The translations under genes were made by a program, and so were the position numbers. The notes beneath the pieces are model-generated. The model saw only the letters and a program-made list of their open reading frames with translations, did no database searches and had not been told where the DNA came from. This document shows, one piece after another, positions 1 to 4,983 of a stretch of 7,382 bases of DNA. This DNA comes from Thermoplasmata archaeon (lineage in GTDB: Archaea; Thermoplasmatota; Thermoplasmata; Lutacidiplasmatales; UBA184). The DNA is taken from positions 1-7,382 of the forward strand of contig JASHPV010000136.1 in assembly GCA_030037875.1 (NCBI GenBank), read 5' to 3'. Position 1 is the first letter of the stretch; each line of letters starts with the position of its first letter.

Positions 1-585
1 GATCCCGGGCGAGTTCGTGGGGACGTAGAGGAGATTGAATCCGGAACCATTCTGGTTCCGGCTGAGGGTGAGATGGCCCCCGCCGAGGCGCTTCGCCTCT
101 TCGACGCCCGAGAGGAACGCTTTCTCGCCCCGAAGGACGAAGCCGTCGCCGTCCCGGCGAGATTCTGTCTTCATGCTGTCGAGGTCGCTACCGCCGCCGG
201 GTTCCGTCGTCGCGATGCCGAGGAACGCCTTCCCGGAGGTGACGGCGGGCAGGACTTCGCGTTTCGTTTCCTCGGTGCCGTGCTTCATCAGGGTCCAGCC
301 CCAGCCCGCCTCGAGCAAGTAGAACACCGCGGTCGCCATCGAGAAATCGCCGCGGCCGACCTCTTCGGCCGCGAGTTCGGTCAGAACGGCGGACGCGCCC
401 AGTCCCCCGTATTCTGCCGAGACCAGGGGAGAGAGCAGCCCGAGACGGGCCATCTCCTGGAGCACGACGCCGGGGATCCGTCCCTCGGAATCGATCTGCC
501 GTTCGTGGGGGCGCAGCACCTTGTCGCCGAATCTGCGCACGGCCTCCTGGAAGGCCGTTTCATCGTCGCTGAGCGCAAATTCCAT
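1..585 (-). CDS. Acyl-CoA dehydrogenase, N-terminal part (cut by the left edge)
   Basis: Reading leftward from the ATG at 585-583, the frame stays open for 195 codons to base 1, so the C-terminal half is missing. Family members are about 380 residues and catalyse FAD-dependent alpha,beta-dehydrogenation of acyl-CoA thioesters, passing electrons to ETF. Visible features are an all-helical N-terminal domain (about residues 5-115) with the usual EYGGLG segment at 58-63. The start of the beta-barrel middle domain carries the flavin/substrate-binding signature IATTEPGGGSD (124-134), followed by a GDGFVLRGEKAFLSG segment (146-160) typical of the family. The catalytic glutamate lies in the missing part, so substrate class cannot be told. 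The start is supported by a GAGAGG element about 7 bases upstream and a TATA-like box about 30 bases upstream. Family assignment is firm; chain-length specificity is not. Confidence 0.9.
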   Translation of the reverse strand, partial: MEFALSDDETAFQEAVRRFGDKVLRPHERQIDSEGRIPGVVLQEMARLGLLSPLVSAEYGGLGASAVLTELAAEEVGRGDFSMATAVFYLLEAGWGWTLMKHGTEETKREVLPAVTSGKAFLGIATTEPGGGSDLDSMKTESRRDGDGFVLRGEKAFLSGVEEAKRLGGGHLTLSRNQNGSGFNLLYVPTNSPGI

Positions 586-614
586 GGCCAATCCTCTCGC
601 CACGCCGGTGGGCC

Positions 615-621
615 GATAAAG
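615..621 (-). promoter_or_regulatory. TATA-like box for the acyl-CoA dehydrogenase
   Basis: On the minus strand this reads CTTTATC, an A/T-rich island in G+C-rich DNA. It is centred about 33 bases upstream of the ATG at 585. An archaeal start site about 25 bases downstream would fall near 590-593, giving a very short leader. The assignment rests on position and composition only. Confidence 0.45.
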
Positions 622-813
622 CGTTCCCGTCTCGCGGCGGGCGACGACGCTCGGCCTCCATGCGTGCGGGGAATCCCGTTGGGAGACGGAAAGGAGGGAG
701 AGATGGACCCCGCTCCGAGGCATCAATGATTAAGCTCAGCCACAGGGAGAACGGTGCGACGGAAGCTCCGCGAACTCCCCGCGAACTCGAGCCTGCGGCC
801 CTTCCGGACAGCC

Positions 814-846
814 TCTTATGTGCGTCTCAGCTCGCTCGATGGAGTG
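814..846 (+). promoter_or_regulatory. TATA-like box and ribosome binding site for GAPDH
   Basis: CTTATG at 814-819 is the only A/T-rich hexamer near the gene and lies about 35 bases before the ATG at 851. Transcription would begin near 842. GGAGTG at 841-846 is a Shine-Dalgarno-like sequence 4 bases before the ATG and supports that start. The mRNA leader would be only about 8-10 bases. Confidence 0.45.
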
Positions 847-850
847 ACGC

Positions 851-1870
851 ATGCCGGTGCGAGTGGCCGTCAATGGGTTCGGCACGATCGGAAAGCGAGT
901 CGCGGATGCCATTTCGAAACAGCCCGACATGGTGCTGGTCGGCGTCGCGAAGACCCGGCCCAGTTTCGAGGCCCGGATCGCGATGGAGAGGGAGTATCCC
1001 CTCTATGTCGGCGGTGATGGCCGGCTGGAGGACTTCCGGGCCGCCGGACTCACGGTGGCCGGCACGACAGATGAGATGCTCCGGCAGGCCGACGTGGTCG
1101 TGGACGCGACCCCGGATAAGGCAGGACGGGAACATGCGGCGAAGTACGCCGCGGCCAACCTCAAGGCCGTCTATCAGGGCGGGGAAAAGCCGGATGTGGC
1201 CGAGCTATCGTTCAGCGCGCTCGCGAACTACGAAGCCGCCCTCGGGAAGAGCCGGGTGCGCGTGGTCTCGTGCAACACCACGGGCATCGTGCGGGCCGCT
1301 TCGGTGCTCCGCGCCCGGTATGGGGTGGAACGCTGGGACGTCACCCTGATACGCCGGGCCGCCGACCCCGCCGAGACCCGGAAGGGTCCGGTCAACGCCA
1401 TCCTGCCCACGTTCCAGTTCCCGTCCCACCACGCGCCAGACGCTCAGACAATATTCCCCGATCTGCCCATCACCACGACGGCGGTGGTGGTCCCGACGAC
1501 CCTCATGCACCTTCATGTCAACCATGTCCAGCTGCGCCGGCCCCCGGCGAGCGTCTCTGACGTGCTCGACGCGTTCCGGGAAACGCCCCGGTTCCAGATC
1601 TTCCGGAGCTGGGAGCATGTGGAAGGAACGCCGCAGGTCCTCGAGTACGCCCGGGACCATCTGTCGCCGCGAGGAGACATGATGATGAACGTGCTGTGGG
1701 AGGACGGCGTGCACCTCCAGGGTGCGGAGCTGCGCTTCTTCCAGGCGATTCACCAGGAATCGATCGTAGTGCCCGAGAACATCGACGCGATCCGGGCGAT
1801 GTTCAATCTGGCCCCCGACGCGGCCTCGTCCATCGCTGTGACCGACATGGCGCTGGGCATCCGGCAGTGA
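851..1870 (+). CDS. gap: Type II (archaeal) glyceraldehyde-3-phosphate dehydrogenase
   Basis: This 339-residue protein has the usual length of archaeal NAD(P)-dependent phosphorylating GAPDH (EC 1.2.1.59), which interconverts glyceraldehyde 3-phosphate and 1,3-bisphosphoglycerate in the cytoplasm. The Rossmann motif VNGFGTIGKRVADA is at 7-20. AKTRPSFEA (33-41) follows the second strand; the Lys-Thr there is typical of archaeal enzymes that accept NADP. The catalytic SCNTTG motif puts the nucleophile at Cys141, RRAADP (168-173) and PSHHAPDAQT (191-200) are phosphate/substrate-loop signatures, and His220 matches the catalytic base. All expected residues are present, so the enzyme should be active. 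It has its own promoter and is not in an operon. It ends one base before the stop codon of the opposing VOC gene. In this lineage it probably serves gluconeogenesis and/or glycolysis; direction cannot be read from sequence. Confidence 0.96.
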   Translation: MPVRVAVNGFGTIGKRVADAISKQPDMVLVGVAKTRPSFEARIAMEREYPLYVGGDGRLEDFRAAGLTVAGTTDEMLRQADVVVDATPDKAGREHAAKYAAANLKAVYQGGEKPDVAELSFSALANYEAALGKSRVRVVSCNTTGIVRAASVLRARYGVERWDVTLIRRAADPAETRKGPVNAILPTFQFPSHHAPDAQTIFPDLPITTTAVVVPTTLMHLHVNHVQLRRPPASVSDVLDAFRETPRFQIFRSWEHVEGTPQVLEYARDHLSPRGDMMMNVLWEDGVHLQGAELRFFQAIHQESIVVPENIDAIRAMFNLAPDAASSIAVTDMALGIRQ

Positions 1871-1871
1871 G

Positions 1872-2339
1872 CTAGGGCCGTCGCTTCCGGCGTTTCGCGC
1901 TGGCCCCTGCGGCCTTCTGGCGGCGTTTCTCCGACGCAGGTTGGGCACGGAAGAGTTCGATCCAGTTTCCATCGGGGTCGGTGACATAGCCCACCCAGCC
2001 ATCCGTGGTCGCCGGCGTGACGTTGGTCGGTCCCGCCCCTTGGCGCAGGAGTCGCTGGTAGGTCCGGTTCAACGCGGCGGCAGGCACCCGCCCTAGGAAG
2101 AATCCCACGTGGTCCAATCCTTCGCCGACGACGAACGGGACATCGAACTGGGAGCCCTTGGGGTACCAGTTGAGTTCGAGGCGCTGTCGTGACGCCGGGT
2201 CCTGGAGCAACACCCAGATCCCGCGTCCGTAGGGACTCAGGTCGCCCCGGGAGACCTCCCGTAACCCGAGGGCCTTCGTATAGAACCGGAGCGAGCGGTC
2301 CAGGTCCGTAACGCGCACACCAGAATACCGCAGCTGCAT
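1872..2339 (-). CDS. VOC superfamily (glyoxalase I-like) protein
   Basis: This 155-residue single-module protein has the paired beta-alpha-beta-beta-beta layout of the vicinal oxygen chelate fold: a first half at about 1-60 opening with SGVRVTDLDRSLRFYTKALG, and a second half at about 73-131 containing GLDHVGFFLG and DPDGNWIEL. Family members bind a divalent metal and act as glyoxalases, dioxygenases, epimerases or resistance proteins. Three of the four usual ligand positions look intact (Glu55, His77, Glu128). The first position, normally His in glyoxalase I, appears to be Tyr5. It is therefore not safely a lactoylglutathione lyase, and the substrate is unknown. A strongly basic tail (about 138-155, ending KRRKRRP) lies beyond the fold and suggests nucleic-acid contact or simple lineage bias. 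The gene is monocistronic, with a divergent promoter shared with rpo7. Confidence 0.87.
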   Translation of the reverse strand: MQLRYSGVRVTDLDRSLRFYTKALGLREVSRGDLSPYGRGIWVLLQDPASRQRLELNWYPKGSQFDVPFVVGEGLDHVGFFLGRVPAAALNRTYQRLLRQGAGPTNVTPATTDGWVGYVTDPDGNWIELFRAQPASEKRRQKAAGASAKRRKRRP

Positions 2340-2360
2340 GCCGCCACGACCGCAGCACGG

Positions 2361-2370
2361 TCGAAATAGC
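2361..2370 (-). promoter_or_regulatory. TATA-like box for the VOC gene
   Basis: The minus strand reads GCTATTTCGA here, centred about 27 bases upstream of the ATG at 2339. That spacing predicts a start site at or next to the first codon, that is a leaderless mRNA. No Shine-Dalgarno sequence is seen before this ATG, which fits. Confidence 0.45.
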
Positions 2371-2421
2371 TTGGCGCCCGATACTGCGGGGTCGCCGTCC
2401 CCGGAGTTTCCTTAGCAACCA

Positions 2422-2429
2422 TTACATAG
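2422..2429 (+). promoter_or_regulatory. TATA-like box for the rpo7-spt4-rps24e-rps27ae operon
   Basis: TTACATAG lies in the one A/T-rich patch between the divergent genes, about 30 bases before the rpo7 ATG at 2456. The predicted start site near 2451-2453 gives a leader of only a few bases. No Shine-Dalgarno sequence precedes this ATG. Downstream operon genes would share this promoter. Confidence 0.5.
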
Positions 2430-2455
2430 GTCACTCGACTCGCGCGGCCTCGCAC

Positions 2456-3133
2456 ATGTACTACCTCGACTACCGGCACGATGTCGTCCGGGTCCCCCCG
2501 CATCGGCTGGGACCGAAACTGGAGACCGTCCTCACGGAACTGGCCCAGCAGCAGTTCGAGGGCAAGCTGGTCGATGGCCAGAGCCTCGCGGTGATCGTGA
2601 AGGACGTCGAGCCGGTCGGCGAGGGTCACATCATCCACGGCGACGGCGGCGTCTACCAGGAGGTCGAGTACCAGGCGTTGCTGTTCAAACCCGAGATCCA
2701 GGAGGTCGTCGAGGGCGCCGTGGTGGAGATCCGCAAGTTCGGGGCCTTCGTGCGGTTCGGACCGCTCGACGGACTCCTCCACGTCTCGCAGATCATGGAC
2801 GACCGGGTCAACGTCGACGAGCACAATCAACGGCTCGTCGGCGTCGAGACCAAGAAGGACCTCAAGGTGGGGTACAAGACGCGCTCGCGGATCGTTTCTC
2901 TCTCGTTGTCGGAGATTTCCCCTCGTGACAGCCGGATCGGGCTCACGATGCGGCAGCCCGGCTTGGGCCGGCTGGAGTGGGTCGCGGATGCCCACAAGAA
3001 GGCGGAGGACAAGGGGCCCAAGAAGGGCGGGAAGAGGGAACTCGCGGGTAAGGCGGTCGTGAAGAAGGACGCCGCCGCTACCGGGGTCGCCAAGAAGGAG
3101 GCCGCGCCCGCGGCCGCTCCTCCGAAGGCGTAA
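2456..3133 (+). CDS. rpo7: DNA-directed RNA polymerase subunit Rpo7 (RpoE', Rpb7-like)
   Basis: Rpo7 pairs with Rpo4 to form the stalk of archaeal RNA polymerase, which helps open-complex formation, RNA binding and termination. Residues 1-80 form the N-terminal tip domain. Residues about 83-168 are an S1/OB RNA-binding domain with VVEIRKFGAFVRFGPLDGLL (89-108) and the characteristic HVSQIMDD (109-116); SRIGLTMRQPGLG (159-171) closes the canonical protein. At 225 residues it exceeds the usual 185-190 by about 40-50. The excess is a Lys/Ala/Gly/Pro-rich, probably disordered and strongly basic tail (about 180-225). The gene starts the operon, with a TATA-like box 30 bases upstream, and ends 3 bases before spt4. 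An rpo7-spt4 pair is the standard archaeal arrangement. Confidence 0.95.
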   Translation: MYYLDYRHDVVRVPPHRLGPKLETVLTELAQQQFEGKLVDGQSLAVIVKDVEPVGEGHIIHGDGGVYQEVEYQALLFKPEIQEVVEGAVVEIRKFGAFVRFGPLDGLLHVSQIMDDRVNVDEHNQRLVGVETKKDLKVGYKTRSRIVSLSLSEISPRDSRIGLTMRQPGLGRLEWVADAHKKAEDKGPKKGGKRELAGKAVVKKDAAATGVAKKEAAPAAAPPKA

Positions 3134-3136
3134 ACC

Positions 3137-3322
3137 ATGATTCAACTCAAGGCGTGCAAGAACTGTATGTTCATCTCCGAGGGGGCCAAGTGTCCCCGCT
3201 GCGGCGGAGAGACGAGCCGGGAATGGCAGGGCTACCTCCTCGTCGTGGACCCGGAGAAGTCCGAGATCGCCCGCAAGATGGGCATACATGCTGGCGGCCG
3301 GTACGCGCTCCGTGTCAAGTGA
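3137..3322 (+). CDS. spt4: Transcription elongation factor Spt4 (RpoE'')
   Basis: This 61-residue zinc protein matches archaeal Spt4, which dimerises with Spt5 (NusG) and holds the polymerase clamp closed to raise processivity. A four-cysteine zinc site is visible as C7-x2-C10-x8-C19-x2-C22. It is followed by SREWQGYLLVVDPEKSEIAR (27-46), the Spt5-contact strand and the DPE-S-IA signature; residues to 61 (GRYALRVK) complete the fold with no extension. The ATG lies 3 bases after the rpo7 stop, implying translational coupling. Its last 35 bases are shared, in another frame, with the start of the dephospho-CoA kinase gene. The family call is secure. Confidence 0.95.
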   Translation: MIQLKACKNCMFISEGAKCPRCGGETSREWQGYLLVVDPEKSEIARKMGIHAGGRYALRVK

Positions 3323-3848
3323 CGAGGAAGGGGTCTGGGTCGTCCCCGCAACGCTCCGCCCCCGTCTGGCCGAGACCTACGGGCCCGTGTATGCGGGCGC
3401 TGAAGCGGACCGCCGCATCCGCGACCTGAAGGTCTTCGGCTCCTGCGGCGATATGGTCACGGCGCAGGCGCTCCGACTCGGCAAAACACCCCTCGTTGCG
3501 GTGGTCGATTACAAGACCAAGCGCCAGGAGCCAGTGGACCCCACGGCGTTTTCTTCGCTAGCGCAGGTCCGCGTTCGGAAGGTGCATAATCCGCCGGGCA
3601 TGCTGACCGAGGCCCTGCGCACGGCGATCCACGACCTCGTCTTCGAGGGAGGAGGGCTCGTCGTGGTCGACGGAGAAGAGGACCTGGGCTCGCTCGCCCT
3701 CGTTGAAGCGCTTCCCTCGGGAGCGACCGTTATATACGGAATCCCGGGTGCGGGGGTCTCTTTCGTTCCGGTCAACGCTCGGACGAAGGATAATGCGCGC
3801 GCGCTCATCGCGCAGATGGAATATCGGAAGGTGTCCCTTGGACGTTAA
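3288..3848 (+). CDS. GTP-dependent dephospho-CoA kinase (DUF359 family)
   Basis: This 186-residue protein matches the archaeal enzyme that phosphorylates dephospho-CoA with GTP in the last step of coenzyme A synthesis; it is unrelated to bacterial CoaE. Family signatures appear in order: GDMV (54-57) in the nucleotide loop, VVDYKTKR (72-79), NPPGMLTEAL (101-110), GEEDL (129-133) and YGIPGAGVSFVPV (150-162). The acidic and lysine residues important in the characterised enzyme fall within these motifs and look intact. The ATG at 3288 overlaps spt4 by 35 bases. An in-frame GTG at 3312 would shorten the overlap to 11 bases and still keep the conserved VVPATLRPRL segment (18-27), so the true start is uncertain. 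Neither start has a clear ribosome binding site. Its place between spt4 and rps24e is a known archaeal arrangement. Confidence 0.92.
   Translation: MLAAGTRSVSSDEEGVWVVPATLRPRLAETYGPVYAGAEADRRIRDLKVFGSCGDMVTAQALRLGKTPLVAVVDYKTKRQEPVDPTAFSSLAQVRVRKVHNPPGMLTEALRTAIHDLVFEGGGLVVVDGEEDLGSLALVEALPSGATVIYGIPGAGVSFVPVNARTKDNARALIAQMEYRKVSLGR
3826..3833 (+). promoter_or_regulatory. Ribosome binding site deciding the TTG start of rps24e
   Basis: GGAAGGTG, a near match to the archaeal anti-Shine-Dalgarno target, lies inside the dephospho-CoA kinase gene, 4 bases before the TTG at 3838. It favours this codon over in-frame ATGs at 3703 and 3793, which would add residues absent from the family. Confidence 0.6.
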
Positions 3849-4452
3849 GATCCTCGAAGAGCGGCCCAACCCGCTCATGCATCGGAAGGAGTACACCTTC
3901 GAAGTGGACCACGCCGGCGGGCCCACGCCGCCGCGGGCCGATGTCCGCAAAGAGCTGGCGAAGCTGGTCAAGGTGCCGGCGGACCGGCTCATCATCGAGC
4001 GAATGAACGCGCGATTCGGTACCGCCAAGACGCGGGGCGAGGCGATGGCCTATGCCACGAAGGAGGCGGTCGACGTGACGGTCCGCGAGCACATTCTCAT
4101 CCGGAACGGCCTCCGGGAGAAGGCCGCCCCGGCGGCTCCCGCTCCGGGCGGCGAGGCGCCCTCGCCGGCGGCTCCCAAGGAGGAAGCGAAGGCGGCGCCC
4201 CCGGCGCAGGAGCCTGCGAAGGAGGAGCCTCCGAAGGAGAAGGCGAAGGCGGAGCACCCCAAGCCGGAGCACCCGAAGGCGGAACCCCCCAAGTCGGAGG
4301 AGCATAAGCCGGCCGCCCCCAAGGAATCCCACAAGGGAGAAGGTCACAAGGGTGAGAAAGCCGAGCACGCCGAGAAGACGGAAAAATCCGACAAGCCGGC
4401 GAAACACGAGGGCAAGGCGAAGCCAGCCCACGAGCCCAAGAAGGAGGACTGA
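3838..4452 (+). CDS. rps24e: Small-subunit ribosomal protein eS24 with a long lysine/proline/glutamate-rich tail
   Basis: The protein belongs to the eS24 family of archaeal/eukaryotic 30S/40S subunits. I chose the TTG at 3838, which gives MDVKILEERPNPLMHRKEYT, the normal family start, and a good ribosome binding site. It overlaps the upstream gene by 11 bases. The core spans about 1-95, with RKEYTFEV, a helix starting at RADVRKELAKL (33-43), RMNARFGTAKTRGEAMAYA (55-73) and a final strand near ILIRNGL. The family is usually about 100 residues, but this protein is 204. Residues about 96-204 are a low-complexity extension dominated by Lys, Glu, Pro, Ala and His. It includes near-repeats such as KAEHPKPEHPKAEPPK (136-151) and ends KKED. 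The tail must be disordered; its role is unknown. rps27ae follows after 3 bases. Confidence 0.93.
   Translation: MDVKILEERPNPLMHRKEYTFEVDHAGGPTPPRADVRKELAKLVKVPADRLIIERMNARFGTAKTRGEAMAYATKEAVDVTVREHILIRNGLREKAAPAAPAPGGEAPSPAAPKEEAKAAPPAQEPAKEEPPKEKAKAEHPKPEHPKAEPPKSEEHKPAAPKESHKGEGHKGEKAEHAEKTEKSDKPAKHEGKAKPAHEPKKED
4096..4449 (+). repeat. Low-complexity coding tract encoding the eS24 tail
   Basis: This tract is built almost entirely from codons for Lys, Glu, Ala, Pro and His, with degenerate triplet-period repeats; for example GAGCACCC recurs at 4252 and 4267. Synonymous variation among repeat units (AAG with CCC or CCG) argues that selection acts on protein composition. The frame stays intact to the stop at 4450. 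On the complementary strand the tract gives a long spurious Arg/Leu/Gly-rich open frame. Confidence 0.6.
4443..4447 (+). promoter_or_regulatory. Ribosome binding site of rps27ae
   Basis: GGAGG lies 8 bases before the ATG at 4456, inside the last codons of rps24e. It supports the chosen start and re-initiation within the polycistronic mRNA. Confidence 0.65.
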
Positions 4453-4455
4453 TCC

Positions 4456-4641
4456 ATGAGCAAAGCGCGAATCGGTCTCTACGAGGTCCAGGGAGGCACC
4501 CTCACGCGGACCCACAAGTCCTGCCCGAAGTGCGGCGCCGGCGTTTTCCTCGCCGAGCACGATTCCCGGCGGTCTTGCGGCCGGTGCGGATACAGCGAAT
4601 CGAAGACCGCGGCCCCGAAGGGCAAGCCGAAGGGAAAGTAA
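4456..4641 (+). CDS. rps27ae: Small-subunit ribosomal protein eS27 of the S27ae (S31e) type
   Basis: This 61-residue zinc-ribbon protein matches the archaeal homologue of the ribosomal part of eukaryotic ubiquitin-S27a, located in the small subunit. The zinc ligands form a CPKC-x14-CGRC pattern: Cys23, Cys26, Cys41 and Cys44. Signature segments CPKCGAGVFLAEHDSRRSCG (23-42) and RCGYSE (43-48) are clear, and the N-terminal strand reads GLYEVQGGTLTRTHK (7-21). A short Lys/Pro/Gly-rich tail (49-61) goes slightly beyond the ribbon. The gene is last in the operon, 3 bases after rps24e. No further co-directional gene follows closely; in a number of euryarchaea a Kae1/Bud32 gene is found near this locus, but none is present here. 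Confidence 0.95.
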   Translation: MSKARIGLYEVQGGTLTRTHKSCPKCGAGVFLAEHDSRRSCGRCGYSESKTAAPKGKPKGK

Positions 4642-4644
4642 ACC

Positions 4645-4662
4645 CCGGCCGCGACGGGCCGG
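4645..4662 (+). terminator. Small perfect hairpin after rps27ae, possible terminator element
   Basis: CCGGCC (4645-4650) and GGCCGG (4657-4662) form a perfect 6-base-pair stem with a GCGACG loop, starting 3 bases after the rps27ae stop. No T-tract follows, so it is not a canonical archaeal terminator. Position, between the operon end and a possible convergent small gene, is the main argument. Confidence 0.3.
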
Positions 4663-4693
4663 AATGCGGGCCTCCATTCCTTGGGGAAAGTCA

Positions 4694-4831
4694 TTACAAG
4701 ACGAGCGCAGCCAGAACGAGCAAGAAGACCGCGGCGCCCACGAGCAGGCTCATCTCTACCACCGATCGCAGCGTCAGCACCGTCGACACCGCTCTGTCGA
4801 CCGGGCCGGATGTATTTGTCGAAATGTCCAA
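4694..4831 (-). CDS. Possible single-pass membrane microprotein
   Basis: On the minus strand a frame ends with TAA at 4696-4694 and can start at a TTG (4831, 45 residues) or a GTG (4789, 31 residues). The C-terminal 19 residues, MSLLVGAAVFLLVLAALVL, form an uninterrupted hydrophobic helix long enough to cross a membrane. The residues before it (PVDRAVSTVLTLRSVVE) are more polar. A TATA-like box on this strand at 4811-4817 is placed so that transcription would begin almost exactly at the GTG at 4789, that is leaderless. The size recalls small membrane proteins such as Sec61-beta, but the conserved Gly/Pro features of that family are not seen, so I do not assign it. It could be chance in G+C-rich DNA. 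Confidence 0.35.
   Translation of the reverse strand: MDISTNTSGPVDRAVSTVLTLRSVVEMSLLVGAAVFLLVLAALVL
4811..4817 (-). promoter_or_regulatory. TATA-like box on the minus strand
   Basis: The minus strand reads AAATACA, flanked by ACA and TCC, centred about 25 bases upstream of the GTG at 4789. The same A/T-rich patch read on the plus strand (TGTATTTG) would point at 4839, where only a 31-residue unremarkable frame begins. Orientation is therefore unsure. Confidence 0.3.
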
Positions 4832-4952
4832 TATCGAATGAACGGCCCTGAACGGATGCAGGAATCTTGTGCACGGCCCGGTCTCGAACGAAGGCGGCAG
4901 TTAACGCGGAACGCGATTACCGCCAGACGGTAGCGAGCGCTTCTGACAGAGG

Positions 4953-4960
4953 CTTATAGG
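4953..4960 (+). promoter_or_regulatory. TATA-like box of the Kelch/PKD surface protein gene
   Basis: CTTATAGG is the clearest TATA-like element in the window. It is centred about 27-28 bases before the ATG at 4984. The predicted start site is within a few bases of the ATG and there is no Shine-Dalgarno sequence, so the mRNA is probably leaderless. Confidence 0.6.
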
Positions 4961-4983
4961 CCATCCTCGTTCCGGGCCCTTCC

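Larger units (their letters stand above)
586..850. other. Intergenic region between divergent acyl-CoA dehydrogenase and GAPDH genes
   Basis: This 265-base stretch contains no reading frame with recognisable protein character. Open frames crossing it are out-of-frame extensions of neighbouring genes. It holds a promoter candidate at each end (615-621 minus, 814-819 plus). I see no tRNA, repeat or strong hairpin in the middle. Confidence 0.6.
4642..4983. other. Gene-poor gap between rps27ae and the Kelch/PKD gene
   Basis: This 342-base stretch contains a hairpin just after rps27ae (4645-4662), a possible minus-strand membrane microprotein (4694-4831), A/T-rich promoter-like patches near 4811-4840, and the TATA-like box of the next gene at 4953-4960. 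The region 4840-4940 has no feature I can support. No tRNA-like cloverleaf or repeat is seen. Confidence 0.5.

Noticed and set aside
73..729. Plus-strand open frame of 218 codons
   Set aside because: It is antisense to the acyl-CoA dehydrogenase, whose motifs on the minus strand are unambiguous.
2237..3289. Minus-strand open frame of 350 codons
   Set aside because: It is opposite rpo7 and spt4, both securely identified, and its translation has no recognisable domain. High G+C makes long antisense frames common.
4096..4449. CRISPR-like or DNA-level tandem repeat
   Set aside because: The units are short, degenerate and in frame with a Lys/Pro/Glu-rich protein tail; there are no constant repeats with unique spacers.
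3805..4677. Minus-strand open frame of 290 codons, Leu/Arg/Gly-rich
   Set aside because: It lies opposite rps24e and rps27ae; its length comes from the low-complexity eS24 tail, whose reverse complement rarely gives stops.
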